DNA of 64,000 nucleotides from Enterobacter sp. RHBSTW-00175 (GCF_013927005.1 NZ_CP055930.1:3782001-3846000); one strand, 5' to 3'. Counted from the stretch's first letter, positions 7,157 to 15,493 are shown. Numbers and translations are program-made. The notes: generated by a model from the sequence alone, not told the origin.

Positions 7157-10100
7157 ATGTCCTGCTCATTTCCCGTTGTACAAAAAATGCCCGTGACGAA
7201 AGCTGTCGTCTCATCGACCAGTTTGCTGAACGAACAGGTGATGCGGCCTGGCAGACAACTATCACACTTGATGGCATTACCACCCTCAGAAAACTGCTGC
7301 GCAAGACGGCTCGTCGAAATACCGCGGTTGCCTGTCACTGGCTTAAGAAAAACGGGCAGACAGAGCTGCTGTGGATTGTCGGAAACCTCAGACGTTTCAA
7401 TGCGCAGGGGCGCGTTCCTACCAACCGTACCACTCAGCATGTCCTGAAAAATGGGGCAGAACATCAGTGGAACAGTGCCGAAAGCATCGCATTGTTGGCT
7501 GCCATCGCCGGGCTGTTTCACGATTTTGGTAAAGCCGGGATGAGTTTTCAGCAGACGCTGCGGGGAGAGAGCAAACATTTCAGTCAGCCCTATCGCCACG
7601 AGTGGATTTCGGTTCGATTGTTTCAGGCGTTTGTCGGTGAACAAACGGATGCGCAGTGGCTGGCGTCGCTCGAACACCTTAAAGCCACAGATGAAAAGGG
7701 TATGCTGAAAGCGCTAACGATGGATACGCCCGAAAAGAGCAACAGCCCGTTGCGAGAATTACCGCCGCTGGCAAAGGTGATTGCATGGCTGATGCTGTCG
7801 CACCATCGTTTGCCGCAATCTCACTCTGCACGCCCTCAAATGTTGTATTGCGATGGCTGGCTTGAACGTCAGCTGAATGCAGACTGGAATTCGCTCAACC
7901 ACATATCCACAGAAAAGCATCGCTGGACGGATCGCGACAGAAAAAATGTCTGGAAATTTCCGTATGGTACGCCTCTGAAGAGTCACACGTGGCGTGAGAA
8001 AGCGCGTCAAATTGGTAAACGTATTAGAAACATGCCTGCACTTCTTCATTATGGTGCAATGGATAATCTGTTCACCGTCCATCTTGCACGTTTGTCGCTG
8101 ATGCTGGCAGACCATGTTTACTCATCTCAATCCGCGTTTGTGGGATGGCAGGATGAAGCCGTCCAGACATGGGCCAACAGCGATCATCGGACGCATCTAC
8201 TCAACCAAAAACTTGATGAACACAATGTTGGCGTGGCGCACCTTGCATTGCTGATGGGACGCTCGTTCCCCACGTTACGCCGTACGCTGCCTGCTATTGC
8301 CCGGCATAAAGCCTTTCGGGAACGGGTGAAAAATCCCCGTTTCCACTGGCAGAACCAGGCGTGGGATGTTGCCGTGTCCCTGCGGGAAAAAAGCACTGAA
8401 CGGGGTTTTTTCGGCATTAATATGGCGTCAACCGGGTGCGGTAAAACCTTTGCCAACGCCAGGATCATGTACGGCCTGGCTGACGAGCAGGAAGGATGCC
8501 GGTTTAGCGTGGCGCTGGGATTACGGACGCTGACGCTACAGACTGGGCAGGCTTTGCAATCTCGATTGGGGCTGGATGATGACTCGCTGGCTGTGGTGAC
8601 CGGTGCGGCGGCGGTGAAGGAGTTGTACCAGGATAATGATGAAGAAGATACCGGCAGCGCCAGCGGCGAAGCATTTTTTGCCAGCCATCATTACGTCCAT
8701 TACGAAGGTGCCACCGGGAGCGGCATTGCCCAGCAATGGCTGGCGAAAGAACCGACTCTTAACAGACTGGTTAGCGCGCCAGTTCTGGTTACGACCGTAG
8801 ATCACCTGATGCCAGCCACCGAAGGTATACGCGGTGGTCGGCAGATCCCCGCCATGCTGCGTTTACTCACCAGTGATCTGGTGCTTGATGAGCCAGATGA
8901 TTTTGACATTGATGATTTGCCTGCCCTGTGCCGACTGGTGAACTGGGCGGGTATGCTCGGCTCCCGTGTACTTCTCTCTTCTGCGACATTACCGCCAGCA
9001 TTAACAGAAGCGCTGTTTGAAGCCTATTGGGAAGGTCGAAAAGTCTGGCAGGCTGAATGCGGTCACTCTGACAGGCCACTAAGCATCTGTTGCGCCTGGT
9101 TTGATGAGTATGGCGCGCAGTCGGAAGATGTGGCTGACGAAAATCATTTTCGTGAGGCGCACGGCAGATTTGCGAGCCAGCGCGTTAAGCGCCTGCCAGA
9201 CCAGCCACGGCTCCGATTGGGGAAACTGGCGGCTGTTGAGCCGCAGTCAACCAGCATTGCAGGCGTAATTTCAGCAGTGGCAGAAACCCTGCACCAGCAA
9301 ATGATTGAACTCCATCGCCAGCACCACTCTGCGCATCCCAACGGCAAAACCGTGTCGTTTGGCCTGATTCGTATGGCCAATATCAACCCGCTGGTTGCCG
9401 TCGCACAAGCGCTGATGGCATTACCCTCACCAGAAAACTACCGCATCCATTATTGCATTTATCACAGCCAGCATCCGCTGGCGGTGCGTGCGGCAATTGA
9501 AAAGCGGCTGGATCGCGCTTTTACCCGGCATGAGCCGGAGCAGGTCTGGCAACTGCCGGAAGTGCAGCAGGCGCTGGCCTCGTCGGAGCAGCATCATCTT
9601 TTTGTCGTGCTCGGAACCTCTGTCCTGGAGGTTGGGAGAGATTTTGATGCTGACTGGGGAATTGTCGAACCCAGTTCGATGCGTTCGCTTATTCAGTTTG
9701 CCGGGCGTATTCAACGCCACCGTCAGCAGGTTCCTGAACGTGAAAATCTGGTGATTCTGGCACAGAACATACGCGCGCTTCGGGGGGAAACCGTGGCCTA
9801 TTGTCGACCCGGTTTTGAAACCGAACGCTATATGTTGCCTGGTCACGATCTTCACGACCTGCTCAGCGAAGAGGGGTATCGCGCACTGAATGCAATTCCA
9901 CGCATTGTTGAGGGGGTTGCGGGCAATGCGCTGGCGGCGCTGGAACATACCCGGCTGCGTGCTGCGCTGCTGGAAGACGGAGATAAATCAGAAGCGATAG
10001 CGGCATCCTGGTGGCGGCTTCCCCTGACGTGGAACGGTGAGCTTCAGCAACGTACGCCGTTTCGCCGCACGTCGCCGCAGACCTCGTTTTTTTTGAGTAT

Positions 10101-10383
10101 GGAAGAAGACGACGACATCCCCGAGTTTTGTCTGATGCAGGAAAACGGTGGGTTAAAGCCGGCAGGGGGATTTAGCCTACAAACGCTTTCCACGGCTGAA
10201 GGCGTGGACGCGTGGATTGCAGTTGATTATGCAGAGGTACTCCAGGCACTGGCCGAGACGAAGCATATGGAGTTGACGGCTGTATCACGACGGTATGGTG
10301 AAATTACGTTGAGAGTCGGGAGGGGAGACGAGACAGAGCAGTGGCTGTATCACCCGGTGTTGGGTGTGTTTCGCGCCCCCTGA
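7153..10383 (+). CDS. cas3: Cas2-Cas3 fusion, type I-F adaptation and target-degrading nuclease-helicase
   Basis: 1076 residues, the size typical of I-F Cas2-3. The Cas2-like domain covers about residues 1-95. The HD nuclease domain starts with the His-Asp pair at 123-124 (FHDFGKA). The SF2 helicase has Walker A STGCGKT (426-432), Walker B DEPD (Asp579-Glu580), the SSATLPP motif III and a late QFAGRIQRH motif VI. It joins Cas1 for spacer acquisition and is recruited by the Csy complex to unwind and degrade targets. All key motifs are intact. The stop codon lies in the stem-loop of a GC-rich hairpin (10372-10394), and beyond it starts the mini-CRISPR on the opposite strand. Confidence 0.97.
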   Translation: MNVLLISRCTKNARDESCRLIDQFAERTGDAAWQTTITLDGITTLRKLLRKTARRNTAVACHWLKKNGQTELLWIVGNLRRFNAQGRVPTNRTTQHVLKNGAEHQWNSAESIALLAAIAGLFHDFGKAGMSFQQTLRGESKHFSQPYRHEWISVRLFQAFVGEQTDAQWLASLEHLKATDEKGMLKALTMDTPEKSNSPLRELPPLAKVIAWLMLSHHRLPQSHSARPQMLYCDGWLERQLNADWNSLNHISTEKHRWTDRDRKNVWKFPYGTPLKSHTWREKARQIGKRIRNMPALLHYGAMDNLFTVHLARLSLMLADHVYSSQSAFVGWQDEAVQTWANSDHRTHLLNQKLDEHNVGVAHLALLMGRSFPTLRRTLPAIARHKAFRERVKNPRFHWQNQAWDVAVSLREKSTERGFFGINMASTGCGKTFANARIMYGLADEQEGCRFSVALGLRTLTLQTGQALQSRLGLDDDSLAVVTGAAAVKELYQDNDEEDTGSASGEAFFASHHYVHYEGATGSGIAQQWLAKEPTLNRLVSAPVLVTTVDHLMPATEGIRGGRQIPAMLRLLTSDLVLDEPDDFDIDDLPALCRLVNWAGMLGSRVLLSSATLPPALTEALFEAYWEGRKVWQAECGHSDRPLSICCAWFDEYGAQSEDVADENHFREAHGRFASQRVKRLPDQPRLRLGKLAAVEPQSTSIAGVISAVAETLHQQMIELHRQHHSAHPNGKTVSFGLIRMANINPLVAVAQALMALPSPENYRIHYCIYHSQHPLAVRAAIEKRLDRAFTRHEPEQVWQLPEVQQALASSEQHHLFVVLGTSVLEVGRDFDADWGIVEPSSMRSLIQFAGRIQRHRQQVPERENLVILAQNIRALRGETVAYCRPGFETERYMLPGHDLHDLLSEEGYRALNAIPRIVEGVAGNALAALEHTRLRAALLEDGDKSEAIAASWWRLPLTWNGELQQRTPFRRTSPQTSFFLSMEEDDDIPEFCLMQENGGLKPAGGFSLQTLSTAEGVDAWIAVDYAEVLQALAETKHMELTAVSRRYGEITLRVGRGDETEQWLYHPVLGVFRAP

Positions 10384-10394
10384 AAAAGGGCGCG
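10372..10394. terminator. GC-rich hairpin over the cas2-3 stop codon
   Basis: CGCGCCC (10372-10378) pairs with GGGCGCG (10388-10394), loop of 9 bases containing the TGA. There is no T-run on either side, so it is not a classic terminator. It lies 3' of the last hairpin of the minus-strand mini-CRISPR RNA and could help define the 3' ends of both transcripts. Confidence 0.4.
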
Positions 10395-10464
10395 AGCTGC
10401 TTGTACAGCAGTAATAAATAATAGGGACTTTATATATTTCTAAGCTGTCTAAACGACAGTGAGT
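10389..10464 (-). ncRNA. Degenerate mini-CRISPR: predicted crRNA-like regulatory guide (CreR/CreA-like)
   Basis: Read on the - strand: a degenerate repeat (10464-10437) matching the array repeat at 22 of 28 positions, a 20-nt pseudo-spacer TATATAAAGTCCCTATTATT (10436-10417), and a second degenerate repeat (10416-10389) in which only the hairpin core is kept. The upstream repeat ends in the exact 8-nt I-F handle CTTAGAAA. Its hairpin is CTGTC-GTTTA-GACAG and the downstream one CTGCT-GTACA-AGCAG; each differs from the array hairpin by one base-paired change on both arms, so pairing is kept. Cas6f cutting would release a guide with a 25-nt stretch between handle and 3' hairpin instead of the usual 37. 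CreTA and CreR RNAs of other CRISPR types have this layout; assignment here is inference. Confidence 0.75.
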
Positions 10465-10468
10465 GAAG

Positions 10469-10496
10469 ATTATATTCATTTGTGGGGTTTTGACAA
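10469..10496 (-). promoter_or_regulatory. Minus-strand promoter of the mini-CRISPR
   Basis: On the - strand TTGTCA (10496-10491), a 16-nt spacer, then a perfect TATAAT (10474-10469). The start would fall near 10462, at the first degenerate repeat, so the RNA would begin with the first Cas6f hairpin. The -35 box overlaps that of the divergent csy1 promoter. Confidence 0.6.
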
Positions 10497-10518
10497 GTTA
10501 ATCATCTTTGAATAGTAA
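10490..10518 (+). promoter_or_regulatory. Predicted csy operon promoter
   Basis: A perfect -35 TTGACA (10490-10495), a 17-nt spacer and a weak -10 TAGTAA (10513-10518); TAATAT (10521-10526) is an alternative -10. This is the best sigma-70 candidate in the gap and leaves a leader of about 195 nt before csy1. Confidence 0.5.
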
Positions 10519-10529
10519 CTTAATATAGG
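10508..10529 (-). promoter_or_regulatory. Predicted partial protospacer (with CC PAM) for the mini-CRISPR guide
   Basis: On the - strand CC (10529-10528), the type I-F PAM, is followed by 20 bases (10527-10508) that match the pseudo-spacer at 14 positions. Matching positions from the PAM are 1-5, 7-10 and 13-17; mismatches are 6, 11, 12 and 18-20. In type I effectors every sixth guide base is flipped out and does not pair, so positions 6, 12 and 18 are expected to be tolerated. The site covers the -10 region of the csy1 promoter. Confidence 0.6.
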
Positions 10530-10723
10530 TGTAGATAAGAAAATTGAAATGGGTTAATTTATCATTGGTTTGATAATGGGATTATTTATTACGATGATAA
10601 TTAATAGGTTTTTATTTTTCTCATTTATTGTTTTTGTCTTTTTGTACTCAAAGTATTCATATTGATTATAAATTTGTTTTTTATATTTATATGATTTATT
10701 GATATGGAAAATTAAGGTGATAT
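10530..10723 (+). other. AT-rich csy1 leader with a short hydrophobic ORF
   Basis: The untranslated stretch before csy1 is strongly AT-rich. It contains an ATG-started 29-codon ORF (10576-10665) whose product would be almost wholly Phe, Ile, Leu, Val and Tyr with one Arg and one Lys. T-rich DNA yields such peptides by chance and no good Shine-Dalgarno sequence precedes it, so it is not called as a gene. Weak additional promoter-like boxes (TTGTAC at 10642, TATAAA at 10667) are present. Confidence 0.4.
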
Positions 10724-12034
10724 ATGAGTGAAGGAGCACTGTTCTCATTTATTTCAGCCTATATAGCCGGGCGACGGCAAGCAAAGCTGGAAGCATTTGA
10801 CAAAGGGGCCGCAAAACGTAGCGATGAAGATAGTGCGACGCTTGCGGCTGAACGACGGGAGCTGGAGCGTCGCTATGAACCGAAAGCGTGGCTGACGGAT
10901 GCGGCGAAGCGAGCCTGTCAAATTAACCTCGTGACCCATGCGGCGAAATTTACCCACGGGGATTCAAAAAGCAGCAGTATTTACAGCGAGGCAGCGGCGG
11001 AAGGAGGTTATCTCAGCAGCGCAGCGTTGTCAGGTCTGGAACCGGATGCCGTTGGAAATGCTGCGGCGCTGGATGTGGCAAAAATGCTGCAAATGCGGAT
11101 TGATGGTGGCGATTCTCTACTGGCGAGCCTGAAACGCGGCGATCGCCGTGCTCTGGCCGTTTTTACCAATGATGCTGATCAGTTGAATGAGTGGGTTGAA
11201 GGATTTTCGCAAGCCTTTTCGCCCGGAGTGCCTGTCTCGCACAAGCTTGCTAAACAGGGCTATTTCCCGGTAGGTGACGAGTACCATTTGTTAAGCCCGC
11301 TATTTGCCACTTCGCTCGTTCACGCGGTGCATCAGAAAATGATTGCCCTTCGATTTGGTGATGAAGTTAAAGCTATCTGGAAAGCCCGACGTGAGAAGAC
11401 CTGGCATCCAGGCACGCTAACGTCATTCCCGGATTCAGCAGAAATGCATTTTGGTGGCACTAAACCGCAGAATATTTCTTACCTCAACAGCGTGCGCGGT
11501 GGGCGTATGTGGCTGCTGTCTTGCCAGCCGCCACAGTGGAAAAGAGCAGAGAAACCGCCGACAAATTTACAGTCTATTTTCACATTGGGCGGCCAGTTTG
11601 ATCGGCGTGCGAAAGGCACCGTCAGGCTGCTTGTTTCCTTGTTAAAAAGCGCCGGGGATTACACCAATTTTCGTATTCGCGAAGCGCGTGATGAGTATAT
11701 TGATGCGCTGATCGACCTGCTGTTTGTCGTGGCGTCAGAACTTCAACGAAGCGAGTGGCAGCACTGGACAATTAAATGCCCTCAATTAGCCAGTCATCAA
11801 ATGCTCTGGCTCGATCCCTGGCGCGCAAAAACAGACGAAGCTTTCCGTCTTGAACGTGAAAAAGAAGACTGGCAGGCAAGCGTCGCAACAGATTTTGCCC
11901 TCTGGCTGAACGTTCGTTTGAATAAGGAATTAAAGGACTTTGGGAAAGTAGAGCAACGTGAGTGGGAAACCCGCGAACGCTTACGCTCCAACCTGCGCGA
12001 GATGGAAAAAATCATCCAGGAGGCGCTTATATGA
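10724..12034 (+). CDS. csy1: Csy1 (Cas8f), large subunit of the type I-F surveillance complex
   Basis: 436 residues, close to the 434 of the P. aeruginosa protein. Csy1 pairs with Csy2 at the 5' handle of the crRNA and reads the CC/GG PAM in target DNA. The sequence matches the family along its length, including an N-terminal helix rich in charged residues, the KFTHGDSKSSS stretch, the Gly-rich GGTKPQNISYLNS region that is very conserved in Csy1, and a C-terminal helical part. The start is the ATG behind AAGGTGATAT. It overlaps csy2 by the ATGA arrangement, so translation is likely coupled. A 340-bp gap carrying the mini-CRISPR separates it from cas2-3. Confidence 0.96.
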   Translation: MSEGALFSFISAYIAGRRQAKLEAFDKGAAKRSDEDSATLAAERRELERRYEPKAWLTDAAKRACQINLVTHAAKFTHGDSKSSSIYSEAAAEGGYLSSAALSGLEPDAVGNAAALDVAKMLQMRIDGGDSLLASLKRGDRRALAVFTNDADQLNEWVEGFSQAFSPGVPVSHKLAKQGYFPVGDEYHLLSPLFATSLVHAVHQKMIALRFGDEVKAIWKARREKTWHPGTLTSFPDSAEMHFGGTKPQNISYLNSVRGGRMWLLSCQPPQWKRAEKPPTNLQSIFTLGGQFDRRAKGTVRLLVSLLKSAGDYTNFRIREARDEYIDALIDLLFVVASELQRSEWQHWTIKCPQLASHQMLWLDPWRAKTDEAFRLEREKEDWQASVATDFALWLNVRLNKELKDFGKVEQREWETRERLRSNLREMEKIIQEALI

Positions 12035-12966
12035 GTTCATTGATTCTGCTTCGCCGTATTCGGGTCGAAAACGCTAATGCGATAGCTGGCCTGACGTATG
12101 GTTTTCCTGCTATCACCCATTTTTTGGGTTTTTCCCATGCGCTCTCGCGCAGGTTAACTGAAACCCAGGGGCTGCATATTGACGGATGTGCGGTCATAAG
12201 CCATGAGCAGCAAATTCATGCGCATTCTTCCGGGCGTGATTATCAGTTCGCGCTAACCCGTAATCCCCTGACGCGTGAGGCAAAAACCGCCTCCTTCAAT
12301 GAAGAGGGGCGTATGCATATGACGGTGTCGTTACTGCTCGAATGTCATGGTGAAATCCCAAATGGTGAATATGGGCAGCGTGACCTGGCTGAGTATCTTA
12401 CCCGGGTGTGCCCAACGCTTCGGCTGGCGGGCGGAATAATCGTCGATATCCAGAATATCTCTGTTATGGCAATGCCTGCCAGTAGTCGAGAGATGGCGCG
12501 ATTACAGTGGCAACTGATGCCGGGCTTTGCGCTGCGCGATCGCAGCGGCTGGTTGAATACACATCATCAAACCCTTCTGGAAAATGATCCAAATGCCACA
12601 CTGCTTGACGCCTGGTTCGATTTTTCGGCTTTGAAAACACGGGCTGAGCCGCTCGAACAGGGCGACATTCAAGAAGGTGACGCTGTCCGGTGGCAGTACG
12701 TTCCCAAACCCAACCCCGGTTATCTGGTGCCGCTAATGACGGGTTACCAGCGTATTTCCGAGCTATTTGCCCCGGGCGTGGTAGCGAATGCGCGTGACGC
12801 AGAAACACCTTTCGCGTTTACCGAAGCGGTGTATGGCGTGGGCGAATGGTGTGGGCTGCATCGAATTCAGTCTCTTGACGAGATTTTCTGGCGTTATCGC
12901 ACGACGGAAACGGGCTATTACTGTCAGGGTGCGGGCGCACCGGTGACATCTGAACATCTAATTTAA
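12031..12966 (+). CDS. csy2: Csy2 (Cas5f), type I-F complex subunit
   Basis: 311 residues from the ATG that overlaps the csy1 stop; CAGGAGG lies just before it. An upstream in-frame ATG would add 23 residues not seen in the family. Csy2 forms a heterodimer with Csy1 at the foot of the complex and holds the crRNA handle. Family features visible are the start [26 protein letters not shown], shortened here to its opening [12 protein letters not shown], then [15 protein letters not shown], and the conserved [12 protein letters not shown] near residue 234. It is followed after 13 bp by csy3. Confidence 0.96.
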   Translation: MSSLILLRRIRVENANAIAGLTYGFPAITHFLGFSHALSRRLTETQGLHIDGCAVISHEQQIHAHSSGRDYQFALTRNPLTREAKTASFNEEGRMHMTVSLLLECHGEIPNGEYGQRDLAEYLTRVCPTLRLAGGIIVDIQNISVMAMPASSREMARLQWQLMPGFALRDRSGWLNTHHQTLLENDPNATLLDAWFDFSALKTRAEPLEQGDIQEGDAVRWQYVPKPNPGYLVPLMTGYQRISELFAPGVVANARDAETPFAFTEAVYGVGEWCGLHRIQSLDEIFWRYRTTETGYYCQGAGAPVTSEHLI

Positions 12967-12979
12967 AAAGGACTTCTCT

Positions 12980-13978
12980 ATGGCAAAGGCTCCAACAGCC
13001 GTTAAAACGGCGTCTGTACTGGCATTTGAACGTAAGCTTGCGACCTCGGATGCGGTGATGTATTCCGGAAACTGGGACGGTGACCAGTGGCAGCCCATTC
13101 GCATTCAGGAAAAGGCCGTTCGCGGCACGATTTCGAATCGTTTAAAAAATGCACTCACCAACGATCCGGCGAAACTGGATGCTGAGATCCAGAAAGCCAA
13201 TCTCCAGCGGGTGGATGTGGCTGCATTACCAACAGATGCAGATACCTTAAAGGTTAAATTTACCCTGCGCATTCTGGGAAATCTGTCGATCCCTTCAGTG
13301 TGTAATGACCGGGCCTATCAGGATGAGCTTCAGCAGGTCATCGACGGTTATATCAGTGAACAGGGTTTTACCGAACTGGCACGCCGTTATGCCACCAACC
13401 TGGCGAATGGCCGTTTTTTATGGCGTAACCGTGTTGGCGCCGAAAAAATTGTTGTGAAGGTTACAGGCAGTCAGTCGTGGGTGTTTGACGCTTACGATTA
13501 TGCATTGCGCGATTTTTCCTCCAGCGATAACAATCTCAATGCACTGACTCAGGAAATCGAAAAAGGGCTTAGCGGCGAAGGATTTGTTTTATTGAATGTA
13601 GAAGCGCAGGTCCTTCTCGGCGAGGGTCAGGAGATCTTCCCGTCTCAGGAGCTGGTGTTGGACAGTAATAGCAGCAAAAGCCGCCTGTTGTATCAGGTGG
13701 AGGGGGTTGCCGGTATGCACTCACAGAAAATCGGCAACGCGCTGCGCACCATAGACACCTGGCATCCTAATGCTGATGAATTGGGGGCCATTGCGGTAGA
13801 ACCCTATGGTTCCGTTACCAGCCGCGGCGTGGCGTGCCGGCAGCCAAAGGAGAAAATGGACTTCTACACGTTGCTTGATAACTGGGTAACGAAAGGTCAA
13901 AAGCCAGATGTTGAACAGCAGCATTATGTGATGGCTGTACTGATTCGTGGCGGTGTCTTCGGTGAGAAGGGCGAGTAA
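12980..13978 (+). CDS. csy3: Csy3 (Cas7f), backbone subunit of the type I-F complex
   Basis: 332 residues; the P. aeruginosa Csy3 has 342. Six copies normally wrap the crRNA spacer and form the backbone, each kinking out one guide base per six. The N-terminus with [20 protein letters not shown] and the [14 protein letters not shown] stretch are family hallmarks. A good Shine-Dalgarno sequence (AAAAGGA) precedes the ATG. Because the number of Csy3 copies follows guide length, the short pseudo-spacer of the mini-CRISPR would load fewer copies; that is inference. Confidence 0.97.
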   Translation: MAKAPTAVKTASVLAFERKLATSDAVMYSGNWDGDQWQPIRIQEKAVRGTISNRLKNALTNDPAKLDAEIQKANLQRVDVAALPTDADTLKVKFTLRILGNLSIPSVCNDRAYQDELQQVIDGYISEQGFTELARRYATNLANGRFLWRNRVGAEKIVVKVTGSQSWVFDAYDYALRDFSSSDNNLNALTQEIEKGLSGEGFVLLNVEAQVLLGEGQEIFPSQELVLDSNSSKSRLLYQVEGVAGMHSQKIGNALRTIDTWHPNADELGAIAVEPYGSVTSRGVACRQPKEKMDFYTLLDNWVTKGQKPDVEQQHYVMAVLIRGGVFGEKGE

Positions 13979-13987
13979 GGAGTCGAT

Positions 13988-14542
13988 ATGGATCACTACT
14001 TTCAGATCCGCGTGCTGCCAGATCCAGAGTTCAGCGAGGAGATGCTAATGGCTGCGCTGGTGGCGAAGCTGCATCGTGCGCTGGGACAAAGAGGGCTGGG
14101 CGATATTGGCATTAGCTTCCCTGCACACGACATTAAGCCTGGTGCAGTTTTACGTCTGCACGGGCATAGCCAGGCGTTACGTGAACTCGAGTTACTGGCA
14201 TGGCGAAAAGGATTGGGTGACTACAGTTTGTCATCGGAAATCAAACCTGTTCCTGACGTCAACCAATGGCGATGTGTGAGTCGTGTTCAGGTTAAAAGCA
14301 ACGCGCAGAGGCTTATGCGACGTTCAGTGAATAAAGGATGGATGACTGAACAGGAGGCTCAGCAACGCATACTGACGATGCAAGACGTGAAGACAGATTT
14401 GCCCTGGCTTCAGTTGCGTAGCCTCTCTACTGGTCAGTCGTTCAGGCTCTTTATCCAGCATGGTGATTTATGCTCTACGCCTGTTGCAGGGACGTTCTCA
14501 ACTTATGGGCTAAGTTCTACCGCAACGGTTCCCTGGTTCTGA
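13988..14542 (+). CDS. cas6f: Cas6f (Csy4), crRNA-processing endoribonuclease
   Basis: 184 residues; the P. aeruginosa enzyme has 187. It cuts the repeat just 3' of its hairpin, leaving the 8-nt CTTAGAAA handle, and stays bound to the 3' stem-loop as part of the complex. The catalytic His29 is present (AKLHRAL), as is the serine of RSLSTGQ (Ser147). The RNA-groove helix, rich in Arg, is at about residues 99-116 (SRVQVKSN then RLMRR). The C-terminus ends in VPWF, as in the family. It is the last gene of the csy operon and is followed at once by a terminator. Confidence 0.97.
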   Translation: MDHYFQIRVLPDPEFSEEMLMAALVAKLHRALGQRGLGDIGISFPAHDIKPGAVLRLHGHSQALRELELLAWRKGLGDYSLSSEIKPVPDVNQWRCVSRVQVKSNAQRLMRRSVNKGWMTEQEAQQRILTMQDVKTDLPWLQLRSLSTGQSFRLFIQHGDLCSTPVAGTFSTYGLSSTATVPWF

Positions 14543-14550
14543 GACTTTAG

Positions 14551-14580
14551 CCGCATCCGCTTTCAGGGTGCGGTTTTTTC
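14551..14580 (+). terminator. csy operon terminator
   Basis: CCGCATCC/GGGTGCGG hairpin (one T-G wobble) followed by TTTTTT, 8 bases after the cas6f stop. The stop codon of the convergent toxin gene lies in its loop. Confidence 0.9.
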
Positions 14581-15036
14581 TGCCAGACGGTTATCGAAAA
14601 TGAAAGGCAGTGGCTGAACTGTGTTCAGTGTTTCGCGGAATGCAGGATGTAACGGATTAAGTATGGCATTGTTTTCATAAGGGATAATGCAGGATGGCAG
14701 GATAAGTGCGAGGGCTCCGTTAGCCTGTAACCAACCGGTGCCCAGATCCATTGTTGATACAGGTGCCGGATTTTCCTGCCAGTCTTCGGGTAGCCAGGCC
14801 TTATCGAGATAATCAATCTGTTCATCCGGGATTTCAATACTGAAAAGCTGATACTGATTGAGCACTGTGCCTTCTTTAACGTGCACCAGGATTTCCAGAG
14901 ATGCCAGTGAGATGGAGGTAGACACATAGACTGCCGGATGCCCTTTATGATTCCAGCGTCCGCCATACTGGTTTGCGCCAATTCCACTCCACGCTTCACT
15001 GGCATAACGTCCCGTCACCAGCCGGTAAAAAATCAT
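14563..15036 (-). CDS. RES-domain toxin (MbcT/ParT/Res family)
   Basis: 157 residues. RES toxins fold like ADP-ribosyltransferases and either break down NAD+ or ADP-ribosylate host enzymes such as phosphoribosyl pyrophosphate synthetase. The RES signature is visible: Arg27 in YGGRWN, Tyr37 in AVYVS, and Glu48 in SLASLEILVH. The start is the ATG that overlaps the antitoxin stop codon (ATGA); a longer reading frame upstream is just antitoxin DNA in another frame. It is convergent with cas6f. The gene pair lies between the csy operon and array 2. NAD+ cleavage versus ADP-ribosylation cannot be told from sequence. Confidence 0.9.
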   Translation of the reverse strand: MIFYRLVTGRYASEAWSGIGANQYGGRWNHKGHPAVYVSTSISLASLEILVHVKEGTVLNQYQLFSIEIPDEQIDYLDKAWLPEDWQENPAPVSTMDLGTGWLQANGALALILPSCIIPYENNAILNPLHPAFRETLNTVQPLPFIFDNRLAEKTAP

Positions 15037-15476
15037 GCAAACACTCCATGTTCCAGACGACCAAGTAAATCGGTAACTTCCAGCGCACCGGTTTCGGTTG
15101 CAATCAGATCGACGGGGGCGACATTGCCAAGCCCGCGCACCGGTGATTGCAGCCAGTTCCATGCCTCATCTTTAGTGCCAAAATAATCGACGGCAGCGTC
15201 CAGCACGCGAACGAAACGCGCTACGCGTTCGCTTTCGTCAGGTGTTAGCGTCCGGCCAGCACTTTTACGCCGTGCGACATTGCGCTCATTAATCCCGGTT
15301 ACACGTAAAATGTCTGCCTTTGACATCTCAGTCCATTCATGGATGTTGTCGAGCACGCTGACGGGTAATCCCTGATTGAGGTATTCGACCAGCCGCATGC
15401 CCCGGTTAGCAGGTAAACCTGCAAACCGCCAAAGGGCGTCATCAGCCGGTTTCTGCGCGGGGATCCAGGTTCTCAT
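15033..15476 (-). CDS. Xre/MbcA/ParS-family antitoxin
   Basis: 147 residues, the first gene of the toxin-antitoxin operon. The N-terminal half looks like an Xre-type helix-turn-helix (about residues 50-75, including MSKADILRVTGINERNVARRK). The C-terminal half is the DUF2384/MbcA domain that covers the RES toxin active site, ending in the characteristic Ala-Phe-Trp-type pattern of AWNWLQSP and a Leu/Gly-rich tail. The ATG follows AGGAGGG. A direct repeat overlapping its promoter is a likely autoregulatory operator. These pairs are widespread on plasmids and in islands. Confidence 0.88.
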   Translation of the reverse strand: MRTWIPAQKPADDALWRFAGLPANRGMRLVEYLNQGLPVSVLDNIHEWTEMSKADILRVTGINERNVARRKSAGRTLTPDESERVARFVRVLDAAVDYFGTKDEAWNWLQSPVRGLGNVAPVDLIATETGALEVTDLLGRLEHGVFA

Positions 15477-15493
15477 ATTCCCTCCTGTTTAAT

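Noticed and set aside
10554..10748. 64-codon minus-strand frame in the csy1 leader
   Set aside because: Lys/Asn/Ile/Tyr-rich translation of AT-rich DNA overlapping the csy1 start, with no ribosome-binding site.
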